Source: Diacronema lutheri (taxonomy: Eukaryota > Haptophyta > Pavlovophyceae > Pavlovales > Pavlovaceae). Taken from it: 64,000 bases of DNA. The DNA is taken from the NCBI GenBank assembly GCA_019448385.1, contig JAGTXO010000014.1, positions 186,001 to 250,000 on the forward strand. The letters run 5' to 3'. This document shows, one piece after another, positions 43,422 through 53,589 of this stretch. The notes beneath the pieces were generated by a model, which was given only the letters and a program-made list of their open reading frames with translations, had not been told where the DNA came from and searched no databases. The position numbers and the translations under genes were made by a program. How positions within the stretch are numbered: the stretch's first letter is position 1; each line of letters begins with the position of its first letter.

Positions 43422-44539
43422 ATGGCGGTGAGGAGCAGGGCGGGGCTCGTCGGCGCGGCGCTACTCCTGCTTTGCGCGCGGCCAGATGGACGTGCGCCGC
43501 CGCGGTCCGCTCGCGCGGCGTCGCGCGTGCGCACCTCGTCGGCTACCGCCGCATCGATGCGTGTGGGCCGCGCGCCAGCCGCGCCTGCCGCTGCGGTGGC
43601 CGTGCTGTCGGAGCTAACGGTGTACGAGCTCAAGGCGATCTGCCGCGCCAAGGGTCTCAAGGTGAGCGGGCGCAAGCTCGAGCTCGTCGGACGAATCCGC
43701 GAGTCGGATGACGCTGCATCGGCGGCTATCCTCGAGGAACCCGCACGCGCCGCGCGCGGCGCGAGCAGCGGCGCACAGGCGCCCGCGCCTGTCGCTGAGG
43801 GTGCGGCCGCCGTGCTTGCGCCTGCGCATGTCTCGTGGCTGTCCGCGCGCGGCGCCGGTCCGGCGCCGCGTGCAGCCGGCGGCGCGGTCGAGGTCATCAC
43901 CGCCGAGGATGCGCTGCATGCCGAGATCGCCGAGCGGCGCGCGCAGAGGCGGCAGCGGCTGGCCGCCTACTACGAGGATGAGGTGGGCAAGCTGAACGGC
44001 GGCATTGCGCACCCGCACGTTGCTTCCGCGGACGAGGTCGCGAGCCGCCTCTACACGACCCCTTACCGGGCGAGGAGTACGCGCTCGCGATGGCGGCGGG
44101 CGGCGCGGTGCGCGACGTGCCGATCGGCGCTTCAGGCGCGAGCGTTGCGTACGCGCGCGAGGCCCCCGAGCTAGCGCAGCTCGCGGCGGCAGAGCCCGAA
44201 CAAATCGTGCGACTCGCGTGGTGCCGGGCCTTCTCCGTCGAGGAGGGCGCAGGCGTGCTTGTCGATCTGCAGAGCAAGAGCGAGTTCTGCGTGCGCAGGG
44301 CGCAGTTGCGCGTCTCGGATGAGCTCGACGCGATCTCCGACGCAGAGCGGTGCCTCTTCCGCGGCGAGTTCGTCGAGTACGAGCTGAAGCGCGAGAGCGC
44401 CGGCGGCGGCGGCGAGGCGGACGCGGCGCGCGGGCTGCGCGTCGTGCGCGTGCAGGGCATTGAGGGCTGGCCGCTCATGTTTGAGGCCGCCTTCATGCTC
44501 CGCCAGGAGCAGCGCGCGCGCGGCGCGGCGCGGCCCTGA
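43422..44539 (+). CDS. SAP-domain and cold-shock-like protein, frame broken at about 44060
   Basis: From the ATG at 43422 the frame encodes a targeting-type N-terminus (MAVRSRAGLVGAALLLLCA), a SAP motif (LTVYELKAICRAKGLKVSG, then GRIRESD) and a helical stretch. The C-terminal part (RLAWCRAFSVEEGAGVLVD, then FCVRRAQLRV and FRGEFVEYELKRES) resembles a cold-shock/OB fold and is in another frame. The two frames meet at 44059-44062 (CCCC): adding one C would give TTPLPGEEYALAMAAGG and restore a single protein of about 372 residues. No intron fits. A sequencing or assembly error in the C run is the simplest explanation. SAP plus a nucleic-acid-binding fold suggests a plastid nucleoid or RNA role, by inference. 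Confidence 0.6.
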
Positions 44540-44610
44540 GGCTGTCCGTGAGTCGTGACTCGTACACTCGTCAAGGAACGGACATTCGAACTCTCGAGGG
44601 AACTTGGCCG

Positions 44611-46011
44611 ATGCTCGGCGGCGGCCTGCTTGCGTCCGTCGCGTGCGCCATGCTTGCAGTGTGCTCGGGGGCGCGGCTGGCGGCGAGCCGGGCTGCGCGC
44701 GCCGCGCCGTGCCGCCCGCGCGCGCTCGTCAGCGCCGCCGCCGGCTCAGACGCCAACATCTGCATCGTCGGTGGCGGGTTTGGCGGGCTGAACACGGCGC
44801 TGAAGCTCGCGGCGCTGCCGTGGGAGGGCGCGCAGCGGCCCAAGATCACGCTGATTGACCGTTCGGACCGGCACGTCTTCCTACCAATGCTGTACGACCT
44901 CACGTGCGGTGACGTGAGTGAGTGGGAGGTCGCCCCGCGCTTTGACGAGCTGCTCGTCGGCACGGGCGTCGAGCACGTGCAGGGCGAGCTCGTCGCGCTC
45001 GACACGGGCACGCGCGAGCTGACGGTGCGGGGCGCGGAGGGGCGGCAGACGCTGGCTTACGACAAGCTGGTACTCGCGCTCGGCGCGCAGCCCGTCAAAC
45101 CGCCCGCCAAGGGCACGATGACCTTCCGCACGCTCGACGATGCGCTCGCGCTCCGCTTCAAGCTGCGCGCGCTCCTCGCGAGCGGCGCGCCGCTCGTGCG
45201 CGTGCTGGTGGTCGGCGCGAGCTACTCGGGGATCGAGCTCTCGACGCAACTCGCGCGCACGCTCGGCCCGCGCCGCGGCCTCGTGACGCTCGTCGGCCGC
45301 GCCGACGCCGTTCTCAAGTCGGGCGCCAAGGGGAGCCAGGAGGCGTCTGTCGAAGCGCTCCGCGCGGCGGGCGTGGAGCTGATCCTCAATCGCGATGTGG
45401 AGCTGGATGGGCCGAGCCGCGCGCGGCTGGTCGAGGTGCGCAGTGCCACCACCGACGCCGACGTGCCGTCCGCCGCCGCCGCTGCGGAGTATGTCGATGC
45501 GGACCTTGTGGTCTGGTGCGCCGGATCAGCTCCGCTCTCGCGCGCGGCCGAGCTGCGGCTGCCGCTGGCGGTGGACGGGCGGATCGCGACGACGTCGACG
45601 TTGGGCGTGCGCGACCTGCCCGACGTCTTCGCCATCGGCGACATGGCCGCGTGCGAACCGCTCGGCGAGAGCGACGCGAACGCGCAGAACGCGCAGGTGG
45701 CGGTGCAGCAGGCGGAGTACGCGTCGTACAACGTGTGGGCGGCGCTGAGCGGGAAGGAGCCGATGCCGTACCGGTACCTCAAGGCGGGCGAGATGCTCGC
45801 CTTCGGTCCGACCGATGCTTCCGTGAACGCGTTCAACATGTTTAACATCGGCGGGCTGCCCGGCGCGACGATCCGGCGCGCGGCGTACCTGTACCGGATG
45901 CCAACGGGCGCGCACAAGGCCAAGGTGGGCTTTAGCTGGGCGTTTGACGCCGCGCTCCGCTCCGCCGACGCGGTGCTCGGCCGCGCGCGCAAAACGCAGT
46001 CGACCATCTGA
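44611..46011 (+). CDS. NDC1: Type II NAD(P)H:quinone oxidoreductase, NDC1-like
   Basis: This is 466 residues from the ATG at 44611; the in-frame GTG at 44548 was not used. MLGGGLLASVACAMLAVCSG with a following Arg/Ala-rich segment looks like a bipartite plastid peptide. The FAD-binding motif IVGGGFGGLNTA starts at about residue 52, the NAD(P)H motif VLVVGASYSGIELSTQLA lies near residue 200, and the second FAD contact is VFAIGDMAACEP. The family passes electrons from NAD(P)H to plastoquinone or phylloquinone without proton pumping. No EF-hand is present, as in the NDC branch rather than the NDB branch. It follows the SAP gene by 71 nt in the same direction. Confidence 0.88.
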   Translation: MLGGGLLASVACAMLAVCSGARLAASRAARAAPCRPRALVSAAAGSDANICIVGGGFGGLNTALKLAALPWEGAQRPKITLIDRSDRHVFLPMLYDLTCGDVSEWEVAPRFDELLVGTGVEHVQGELVALDTGTRELTVRGAEGRQTLAYDKLVLALGAQPVKPPAKGTMTFRTLDDALALRFKLRALLASGAPLVRVLVVGASYSGIELSTQLARTLGPRRGLVTLVGRADAVLKSGAKGSQEASVEALRAAGVELILNRDVELDGPSRARLVEVRSATTDADVPSAAAAAEYVDADLVVWCAGSAPLSRAAELRLPLAVDGRIATTSTLGVRDLPDVFAIGDMAACEPLGESDANAQNAQVAVQQAEYASYNVWAALSGKEPMPYRYLKAGEMLAFGPTDASVNAFNMFNIGGLPGATIRRAAYLYRMPTGAHKAKVGFSWAFDAALRSADAVLGRARKTQSTI

Positions 46012-46145
46012 AACGTGTCGTTTTGATGACGACCTTTCCATGGCGTCGCGCCCGTCCAAACTTGGGCTGACTTTTTGTCAGAGCTCCCTATTTCGGATTC
46101 GAGCGGAGTGCGGAGCGGGCCGGCAAGGGGAACGCGCGCAGCCCC

Positions 46146-48740
46146 ATGCCGCAGGGCCCAGCGCTGCTCGCGGCGCTGGTGGGTGTGGCAGTGGCAAACG
46201 AGCGATACATTGTGCACTTCCCGCCCGTCGCGCCCGGCGTCGCGCGCGCCGAGTCGGCTGGGCACGCCGCCGCGCGCGCGCTCGCAACCGCGCCCAAGGG
46301 CGCGCGGCTGCGCGTGTCGCGCACGTACGGCCAGCTGCTTCACGGCTTCTCGGGCGAGCTCGACAGCGAGTCGGTGCGGCACTTTGAGTCAATCGGCGCA
46401 GTGGTCATTCCAGACGGCCCCGTGCGCAAGCACGGCTACGCGACGGCCGACGACGAGCGTGTAAGCGGCGGCGCAGCGCTGGGCGCGCTGACCGGCCAGG
46501 CGGCGACGACGAGGTGGAACCTCGACCGGCTCGACCAGCCAGCGCTGCCGCTGGACGGGCAGTACGTCGCGCCGTACGACGGCGCTGGCGTCCACATCTT
46601 CATGATCGACTCGGGCGTCAACCTGTTGCACGACGAGTTCGTCGGCCGTGTCTCCACGGGCTACGATTTTCTCGAAAGCCACGAGCGACCGTTAGACTGC
46701 GACGGGCACGGCTCGCATACGGCGGGCGTCGCGCTGGGCACAACGTACGGCGTGGCGAGGAAGGCGACGCTCCACCCGCTCCGCGTCCTCGATTGCGATG
46801 GCCTCGGCTCATTCTCGGATGTGATCAGCGCACTCGAGTGGGTAAGTGGGTACGGCACTGACGGCCCGAAGGTCGCGTCGCTCTCGCTGGGCGGCGCGTT
46901 CAACACCGCGCTCAACGCGGCGGTGGATGCGCTGCGCGCGCGCGGCGTTGTCGTCGTCGCGTCCTCGGGCAACGCCGGCGCCGACGCGTGCGCCTTCTCG
47001 CCGTCGAGCGCGGCGGGCGCGTTTGCAGTTGGGATGACAGACGCTGCGGACGTGGCGGCCGCGAACTCCAACGCGGGCGCGTGCGTGCGGATCCTTGCGC
47101 CGGGCGTCGGCGTGCGCTCGGCGCACATTGGCGTCGCGTCCGCGTCGCGCGTGCTGACGGGCACGAGCATGGCCGCGCCGCATGCGGCGGGTGTGTTCGC
47201 ACAGCTCCTCGGCTACCACCACGCGCTCGGCGGCACGCTCTCGCCAGCGGCGGCGGCGGCGCGCGTCGCGCAGCTCGGCGTCGCCGGCAACGTGAGCGAC
47301 TCGCCGGCGGCGCCCGGACGCAACATACCAAACTTGCTCCTCCAGGCGTTCGTTCGCGCCGAGCCGCAGCCACCGCCGAGCCCGCCCCGCCCGCCGGCGC
47401 CGCCACCCTCCCCGCCAGCGCCGCCGGGTCCGCCGAGCCCGCCGCCCGCGCCGCTGCTGCTCGTGCGCGTCGTGCCCGACCTGTTCCCACAGGAGTCGTC
47501 GTGGAAGCTGCTTGCACGCGCCGACGAATCGACGCTCTGGGCGCAGGTCGCCGCCGAGCAGCTCGCGCCCGGTGACACAGGGCGTGATTGGACGGTTACG
47601 GTGCAGGACGGCCGTTACCGTTGGGTCCTTTTCGACGCGTTCGGCGACGGCATCTGCTGCGCTCATGGCGCGGGCTCGTACTCGCTCGCGCTCGACGGCG
47701 AGCTGATGGCTGCCGGCACGCTCGACGGCGGCACGCTCGTTGCAGTCAACTTTGACGTGGGCAACATTTCCTACGCACCGTCGCCGCCCGCACCGCCGCC
47801 CGCGCCGCCGAGCCCGCCCGCGGTCGCGCTCGGCGACGCGCCGGGCGTGCTCTTCGTCGCGCTGCTCCCGGACGCCGTGCCCGAGGACATCTCGTGGACG
47901 CTGCACGCGCTCAAGACGGGCGCGCCGCCCACGCTCGTCGCGCGCGCGTCGCTCGGCCCGACATCCACGGCGCTGCAGACCTGGGAGCGTACGCTCGCGC
48001 CGGCGACACTTTACCGCTTCGAAGTGGCGGATGCGTCGGCGAACGGGCTTTGCTGCGCGTACGGCCAGGGCTCGCTCGTGCTGCGCTGGCGCGGCGCGCT
48101 CTTCTGGAGCGCGGCGGCCTTTGGGCGTGGCGCCGCCGTGGAGTTCACGCCCGCCGACCTCTTCACGCCCGCGCCGCCCCCGCCGCTCGCGCCGCCGGCG
48201 GCGGCGACCTCGTCGGCCTCGTCGGCGCACAGCCCGCCGGCCGCGCGCCGGCCGAGCGCGGCGACGAACACGTCGACCGACTCGCAGCCGCCATCGCTCC
48301 TTGCACGCCTCGAGCGCGACACGCTTGCGATTGCGTTTGGAGGCATGGGCTTGCTCACCCTTGTCTCGGTCGCCATTGTGCTCTACACGCTCTCGCGTCG
48401 GCCGCGCGCGCCGGCGGCCGCGCGCGCCGAGCGCGGCGCGGTCGACGGCGAGGAGGGCGAGCGCGAGTCTGGCCGCGGCGTGCCGCTTGAGGAGCGCGAC
48501 ACGCGCGCGAGGGGCAGCGTCAGCGTGTTTCCGTTGCCGTGGGGCGCGGCGCGAGCGATGTCGGCGCAGCCGCCGCGCGGCGCTGCGCGCACAGGATCGC
48601 GCGCGCCGGCGAGCGCATCCGCGCGCACCTCCAGCGGCAAGCCCGCGGCCGTGTCCGGGCCGAGTTTCCGTGAGATCGTGATTGCGCACCATGCGGGCGG
48701 TGAATCGAGCCGCAGCGCCCGGGCGCCAGCGCGCCGGTGA
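46146..48740 (+). CDS. Membrane-anchored subtilisin-like protease with proline-rich linkers (paralogue A)
   Basis: This is an intronless gene of 864 residues. A signal peptide (MPQGPALLAALVGVAVA) precedes an inhibitor-like propeptide and a proteinase K-type S8 domain with Asp155 (MIDSGVN), His188 (DCDGHGSHTAG), oxyanion Asn (ASSGNAGADAC) and Ser341 (GTSMAAPHAAG). Two proline-rich linkers (PPSPPRPPAPPPSPP, then PSPPAPPPAPPSPP) each precede a module of about 90 residues with a W-x-L strand and a GDGICCAHG or NGLCCAYG motif. A C-terminal TM helix (IAFGGMGLLTLVSVAIVLYTL) and a basic cytosolic tail follow. A cell-surface or secretory-pathway protease is inferred. The catalytic triad is complete. 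It is followed by paralogue B 184 nt downstream. Confidence 0.9.
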   Translation: MPQGPALLAALVGVAVANERYIVHFPPVAPGVARAESAGHAAARALATAPKGARLRVSRTYGQLLHGFSGELDSESVRHFESIGAVVIPDGPVRKHGYATADDERVSGGAALGALTGQAATTRWNLDRLDQPALPLDGQYVAPYDGAGVHIFMIDSGVNLLHDEFVGRVSTGYDFLESHERPLDCDGHGSHTAGVALGTTYGVARKATLHPLRVLDCDGLGSFSDVISALEWVSGYGTDGPKVASLSLGGAFNTALNAAVDALRARGVVVVASSGNAGADACAFSPSSAAGAFAVGMTDAADVAAANSNAGACVRILAPGVGVRSAHIGVASASRVLTGTSMAAPHAAGVFAQLLGYHHALGGTLSPAAAAARVAQLGVAGNVSDSPAAPGRNIPNLLLQAFVRAEPQPPPSPPRPPAPPPSPPAPPGPPSPPPAPLLLVRVVPDLFPQESSWKLLARADESTLWAQVAAEQLAPGDTGRDWTVTVQDGRYRWVLFDAFGDGICCAHGAGSYSLALDGELMAAGTLDGGTLVAVNFDVGNISYAPSPPAPPPAPPSPPAVALGDAPGVLFVALLPDAVPEDISWTLHALKTGAPPTLVARASLGPTSTALQTWERTLAPATLYRFEVADASANGLCCAYGQGSLVLRWRGALFWSAAAFGRGAAVEFTPADLFTPAPPPPLAPPAAATSSASSAHSPPAARRPSAATNTSTDSQPPSLLARLERDTLAIAFGGMGLLTLVSVAIVLYTLSRRPRAPAAARAERGAVDGEEGERESGRGVPLEERDTRARGSVSVFPLPWGAARAMSAQPPRGAARTGSRAPASASARTSSGKPAAVSGPSFREIVIAHHAGGESSRSARAPARR

Positions 48741-48924
48741 GGGCGAGGGGCGGCGCGTTGGCCGCCAGCGCGCCCGTGGCCGCTGCGCCGGCGCCGCCGT
48801 CGCCCAATGGCATGGCGATCTGCGTCGACTGCTGGCATGGACGCTTCAGCAGTACTATAAGACAGGAACTAGTACCCATGGGTGAAAACTGAAAGAAAAC
48901 GCCCGCCCCCCCCAAAAGCAAACG

Positions 48925-51900
48925 ATGGGGCGGCTGGGCGTCCTGGGCGTACGAGTAGCCCTCCTCCCCCTCCTCGCGGTCTGGCTCGATCCGGTGGAGA
49001 CGGCCGACTCCGGACGCGACGGCCGAGTGCGATACATTGTGCAGTTTGATCCTGCGCGCGTGACCGCGGCAGGCGTCGAGAGCTCGCTCGGCCGCGCACC
49101 CGCGGGCACCGTCGTCCGCCGCCGTTTCGCGCGGCTCCTGTCGGGCTTCTCGGCTGAGCTCGACGAGGCGGGGCGCGCCTATTATGAGAGCCTTGGCGCG
49201 CGTGTCGGGCCCGTCTTTCGTGTTCAAGCCGCCGCTGTGCCGAGCTGGGGCCTGGATCGCGTCGACCAGCGCTCGCTCCCGCTCGACGGCGCGCCGTACG
49301 CTCCCGCGCTGCGCGGCGACGGCGTCTCCATCTTCGTGCTCGACACGGGTGTCAACCTCGCGCATTTGGAGTTCAGCGGGCGTATTGCGGACGGGTACGA
49401 CTTTGTGAGCGATGACACTGTGCCCAACGACTGCAACGGCCACGGCACGCACGCTGCAGCGACTGCGCTCGGCGCGACGTTTGGCGTCGCGCCAGGCGCG
49501 CGGCTCCATGCGCTGCGCGTCCTCGACTGCGCGGGCAACGGCGCGAGCGACGACGTGCTTGCCGCGCTCGAGTACGTGGCAAACCACAAGGCGACGCTCA
49601 AGGTCGCCAGCCTCTCCCTCGGCGGCGCCGGCCGCGACCGTCTTCTCGAGGAGGCGGTCGAGCGTGTAGTCGCGCTCGGCACAACGGTCGTTGTCGCGTC
49701 GGGCAACGAAGGCCGAGATGCGTGCGCGTACACGCCCGCCGCGACGCCGAGCGCGATCACGGTGGGTGCGACGACGTCGACCGATTTTGGCGCCGACTTC
49801 TCCAACGCCGGCGCATGCGTTGATATTCTCGCTCCCGGCGCGGCGATCCGATCGGCATGGATCGGCGGGAGCTCACGTAGCGCGACTCTCTCGGGGACGA
49901 GCAGTGCGCGCGCTCGCGCGCGGCGCGGCGCGGCGCGCAGCGTGGCGCGGCACGTAACATGGCACCGCGCGCGCTCCGCACGCGCGCTCACCCACGCCCT
50001 TCTCCTTCTCGCCGCACGCATGCGTGCGCGCGCGCGCGCGCGCCCGCGCCCGCGCCGCTGCCGCTGCAGTGGCGACGCCGCACGTCTCGGGGATGGCGGC
50101 CCAACAGCTGCAGAGGCTGGGGGCGGGCGCGACGCCCGCGGACGTGTGGGCTGCGATCCGCGCGCGTGCGCTCGAGGGCGCGCTCACGGACTCGGCGGCG
50201 AACCCGGGCCGCACAGTACCCAACCGCCTCCTTGTCCTCGGCACCGCGCACGCCCCGGTCGTCCCGCCGCCGCCTCCGCCCGCGGGCGCTCGCGGCGCAG
50301 CGCGAGAGCTCACGGTGCGCATCCGGCCGGACCGCTATCCGGAGGATGTGACCTGGGATCTGTTCCGCGAGGACGCGAACGGGCTTGGCTGGACGCGCGT
50401 GCGCGGCGGTAGGCTCAACGACGGCGCGGCTGAGACGAGCTGGCGGAGCGACGTGGCGCCTGGGCGCTTCTTGTTCGCCATTGCTGATTACTTCAGCGAT
50501 GGGCTCGGCTGCTGCACGGACGCGTGCCCGTCGATCGCGCCGCAATGTGGCGAGTTCGAGCTGCTTGTCGACGGTGAGCGTGTCGCGTACGGTGACGGGA
50601 CAAGTTACGCGCTTCTCGCCTTTCGGCCGTTCACCGTCGCGGGTTGGCCGCCGCCCGCGATGCCGCCACCGGCACCCGACCCGCCTCGCCTGCCGCCGCC
50701 GCGGCCGCCGCCTACGCCGCCTTCCGCGCCACCGCCGTCGCCATTGCCGCCTGAGCCGCTCAGCCCGCCGCCGTCCGCACCGCCGCGACGCCCTTGGCCA
50801 CCGCCACCCACGCCAACACCGCGGCCACCGCCGCCGCGCTCGCCGCCAAGCCCGCCGCCAAGCCCGCCGCCACCCTCGCCGCCAAGCCCGCCGCCACCCT
50901 CGCCGCCAAGCCCGCCGCCATCCTCGCCGCCAAGCCCGCCGCCACCCTCGCCGCCAAGCCCGCCGCCACCCTCGCCGCCAAGCCCGCCGCCACCCTCGCC
51001 GCCAAGCCCGCCGCCACCCTCGCCGCCAAGCCCGCCGCCACCCTCGCCGCCAAGCCCGCCGCCACCCTCGCCGCCAAGTCCGCCGCCACCCGCGCCATCG
51101 CCCTCGCGGCCGCCGAGCCCACCGCCACTGCCACCGTCATCGCGCATGCCACCGTCCACGCGGCCGCCGCAACCACCGCCGCCGCGCTCGCCGCCTGCAC
51201 CGCCGCCGCCCCGGTCGCCTGGGCCGCCCGCAGCGCGCGCGCCGCGCGCCTTCTTCGCTGTGGACGTGCAGGCGGCGCTGGCCGATTTTGAATACGGCGC
51301 GGCGCGCGCGCAGCTCGTCTCCGGCCTTGCCGCGCTCCTCGGCGTGGCGCAGGCCGACGTGCGCGTCGAAGCACTCATGGCGGCGTCGGTACGCATTGTC
51401 TATTCGGTGCGGGCTCGCGCCGGCTTCGGCGGCAGTGGAACAGATGCGGAGGCGGTGGGCGCACTGCGCGCAGTGTTGCTCAACGTCACCGTCGAGCAGC
51501 TCACAGCAGCGGCGGGCGTGCCTGTGAGTGCAGCTGCACAGATCGTGCCATCGGGCTGTGCGCTCGCCTCGGCTCCCAATTTCGACTCGGGCGCAGCCTA
51601 CGACGACGGGTCGTGCGCTCCGCCCGCGCCCGCGCCGACGCACGCGCCCGAGACGAGCGATGCGATGGCCGCACACGGCGCGGTCAGCTCTGGCGGCGAG
51701 GCTGCACGCGACGACGCCACGCGAAACAGCTCGGACGCAGGCGAGGGCGGCCCAAGCCTCGCCGACGGCGCGGGCGCGCGCATGGGCGGCCTTACAATCT
51801 TTGCGCTCGTCTGCGCAGCGCTCGCAATCGCGCTCGTCGCCGGCGTCTGCGTCGCCGCGCGTGTGCGCTCGCGGCGAAAGCGCGCGCGCCAACAAGACGG

Positions 51901-52486
51901 GCGCTCGACGGTGATCTTCGTATCGCACGCGCGCGCGTTCGGTGCGCGCGCGCAGGGCGCGAGCAACGCCGCGGCGGACGGCGGCGCGCCGACGGACTGC
52001 GCCGCGGGCGCGCTGCAAGGCGCCAGGCCATTCGCTACTCATGCGGCGGCGCCCATTGCCATGCCGGCCGCGTCGGCTGACGTGCGGCTGGGCGGCGCGC
52101 CGCAGCTGCCCGTGTCGACATCGCCGTCACCCGACGCGTTACAAGGCGCGCGACCCCACGCGCCAGGCGTGCGCGTGGCTGCCGCCCCTGACGCGTCTGC
52201 GCTGCCCGGCGCCGCCGCGCGCGCTCGACGCGCGGCGCGATTGCGCGCGCTGGAGGCACCTTCGCCGCCGCTGCCCGCGCGTGCAGCCCTGGCAGCAGCG
52301 AGCGAGCCCAATGCCGCGCTGAGTTGGCATGAGGGCACGCCAGCACTACGTGAGAACGAGCGAAGTGCTGCGGCACGCGCGGGCAGCTTTGGTGCGGGCA
52401 TGAGCGCGGCGGAACGCAGGCGGCTGCGAAGGGAAGCGTGCGCTGCGGCTGCGGCTGAAAAGCGAATTGCCAGCAGCGGCGAGTGA
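48925..52486 (+). CDS. Membrane-anchored subtilisin-like protease with SPPPP stalk (paralogue B)
   Basis: Exons 48925-49903 and 50070-52486 give 1,131 residues. The layout mirrors paralogue A: signal peptide, propeptide, S8 domain with Asp140 (VLDTGVN), His173 (NGHGTHAAA), Asn (ASGNEGRDAC) and Ser326. The intron cuts the codon just after the catalytic Ser, restoring GTS-MATPHVSGMAA on splicing. One module with DGLGCCTDAC follows, then about 150 residues of hydroxyproline-rich-type repeats (SPPSPPPP) like those of algal cell-wall glycoproteins. An extra globular region (FFAVDVQAALADFEY) and a TM helix (LTIFALVCAALAIALVAGVCV) complete it. Proline-rich stalks of this kind are O-glycosylated in green algae; that is only inferred here. 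Confidence 0.88.
50841..51090 (+). repeat. 24-bp tandem repeat encoding SPPSPPPP
   Basis: About nine to ten copies of a 24-bp unit (GCCGCCAAGCCCGCCGCCACCCTC and near variants, described here by its encoded SPPSPPPP) lie in exon 2 of subtilisin B. One copy has a substitution giving SSPP. The near identity at the DNA level indicates recent unit expansion; the copy number is likely to vary. Confidence 0.9.
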
Positions 52487-52790
52487 TCCTTTTTAAAAGA
52501 GGGGGGCAGGCCCCGAGGGGGCCGATTGCTGATTTCGGCGAAGTCTTTAGTCCAGCGCGTGGTTGTGCAGGCGTGTGCAACGCGTGGTTGTGCAGGCGTG
52601 GTTGTGCAGGCCTGCCGGCGCAGGCCGCCGCCGTGCTGCGCGACCGGCAGGAACAGCCGGCGGCAGGCGTGAGCATCCGTGGACACCGAGACGCCAAGGG
52701 CGACGGTGGCGGCCCGAAGGACGGCAGCGTCGAAGGTCGCCGCCGCGCCGGCCGCGTCGGAAGGGTAGGAGTGGGCGGTGAAGTACGTGA
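52487..52790. other. Non-coding stretch with short repeats
   Basis: No gene is supported. It starts with CCTTTTTAAAAGAGGGG just after the subtilisin stop, includes the GGTTGTGCAGG repeat listed separately, and shows no conserved protein in any frame. It may be the outer part of the degenerate transposon that follows. Confidence 0.4.
52557..52610. repeat. Three copies of GCGTGGTTGTGCAGG
   Basis: Exact 15-bp copies start at 52557, 52582 and 52596, the last two overlapping by one base. They lie just outside the hAT-like fragment and could be subterminal repeats of a transposon, which is an inference. Confidence 0.75.
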
Positions 52791-53222
52791 GGCGGTGCTG
52801 GAACGAGCACGGTCTCTTATACCCATAAGAACGGTCTCACCAGTTTTTTTGGTGCCAGTGTGCCAGAGCTTCGGGCGCCTGGCGGCGCCCATCCAGTATA
52901 CTGCGAGGCAGCTGTCGGGATCAAGGAGCACCTCGAGTCTCGCTTCCAAGAGTTTGGCCTCACTAACTCGGACATCGCGTCTATCGCGACCGACTCGGGC
53001 GCGAACGTGCGCCAGTGCTGCATCGACCTCGCCAAGGAGAAGGGCATCGATTGGGTGCCGTGCATCAACCATGGCCTGCACAACTCCTCAAGGTATGCCT
53101 TTGGCCTCGTCGACGAGGACATCGAGGTCAATGAGGAGGAGGACCCCATCTTCGACAATGGGTGCGACGAGTTCCAGCTTGATGAGGAGCCGGACGAGGA
53201 GGGAGCACCGGCGAGCGCGTGA
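52791..53222 (+). mobile_element. hAT-type transposase fragment
   Basis: An open frame bounded by stops encodes about 143 residues. DIASIATDSGANVRQCCIDL and DWVPCINHGLHNSSRYAFG match the core of hAT/ZBED transposases, where a catalytic Asp (TDSGAN) is followed by a WxPCxxHxLN segment. The frame lacks an ATG at a sensible place, lacks the BED finger and the C-terminal dimerisation part, and ends in an acidic stretch. It is therefore a degraded or partial element, or one exon of a domesticated gene. Target-site duplications and terminal inverted repeats could not be identified. Confidence 0.7.
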
Positions 53223-53317
53223 GCAGCTTGAGGGCGCAGGTTGCCTGCGCGGACGCGCGCGCAGCCCGGCGCACCGCGCCCACTCCCGGACTCTGGCCGG
53301 ACTGCTGCACGGTCTCT

Positions 53318-53425
53318 TGTACGGACTCGACCCGTGTACGGTACGGACTCGCGCCACGACAGCCGCTGTACGGACTCGGCTGTACGGACAGCCGGCGCCA
53401 GGGGGCTGTGTACTGTACGGACTCG
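53318..53425. repeat. TGTACGGACTCG short repeat cluster
   Basis: TGTACGGACTCG occurs at 53318, 53367 and 53414, with a one-base variant at 53340 and a truncated copy at 53381. Such clustering is typical of transposon subterminal regions; no coding function is seen. Confidence 0.75.
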
Positions 53426-53464
53426 AAAAGTGTAGCCACAGGAGGGTTTGCCAATCTTGCTCAA

Positions 53465-53525
53465 CCAAGATTGAGTGGCCAATCTTGGCTGGCCGGACGG
53501 AACACGCATCCAAGATTGAGTGGCC
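53465..53525. repeat. CCAAGATTGAGTGGCC direct copies with inverted partner
   Basis: Exact 16-bp copies at 53465-53480 and 53510-53525 flank GGCCAATCTTGG (53478-53489), which is partly their reverse complement. Foldback structures are therefore possible. This lies between the hAT piece and the SDR remnant. Confidence 0.75.
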
Positions 53526-53589
53526 GCCCGACTCTCGCTCGAACGACCAGCACGCCTCGGCTCCGGCCGAGACGGCGCCGCTCAAGATC

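Noticed and set aside
50841-51090. The subtilisin B stalk as a separate pherophorin gene
   Set aside because: The repeat is in frame with the protease upstream and the TM helix downstream within one exon, without a start or stop between them.
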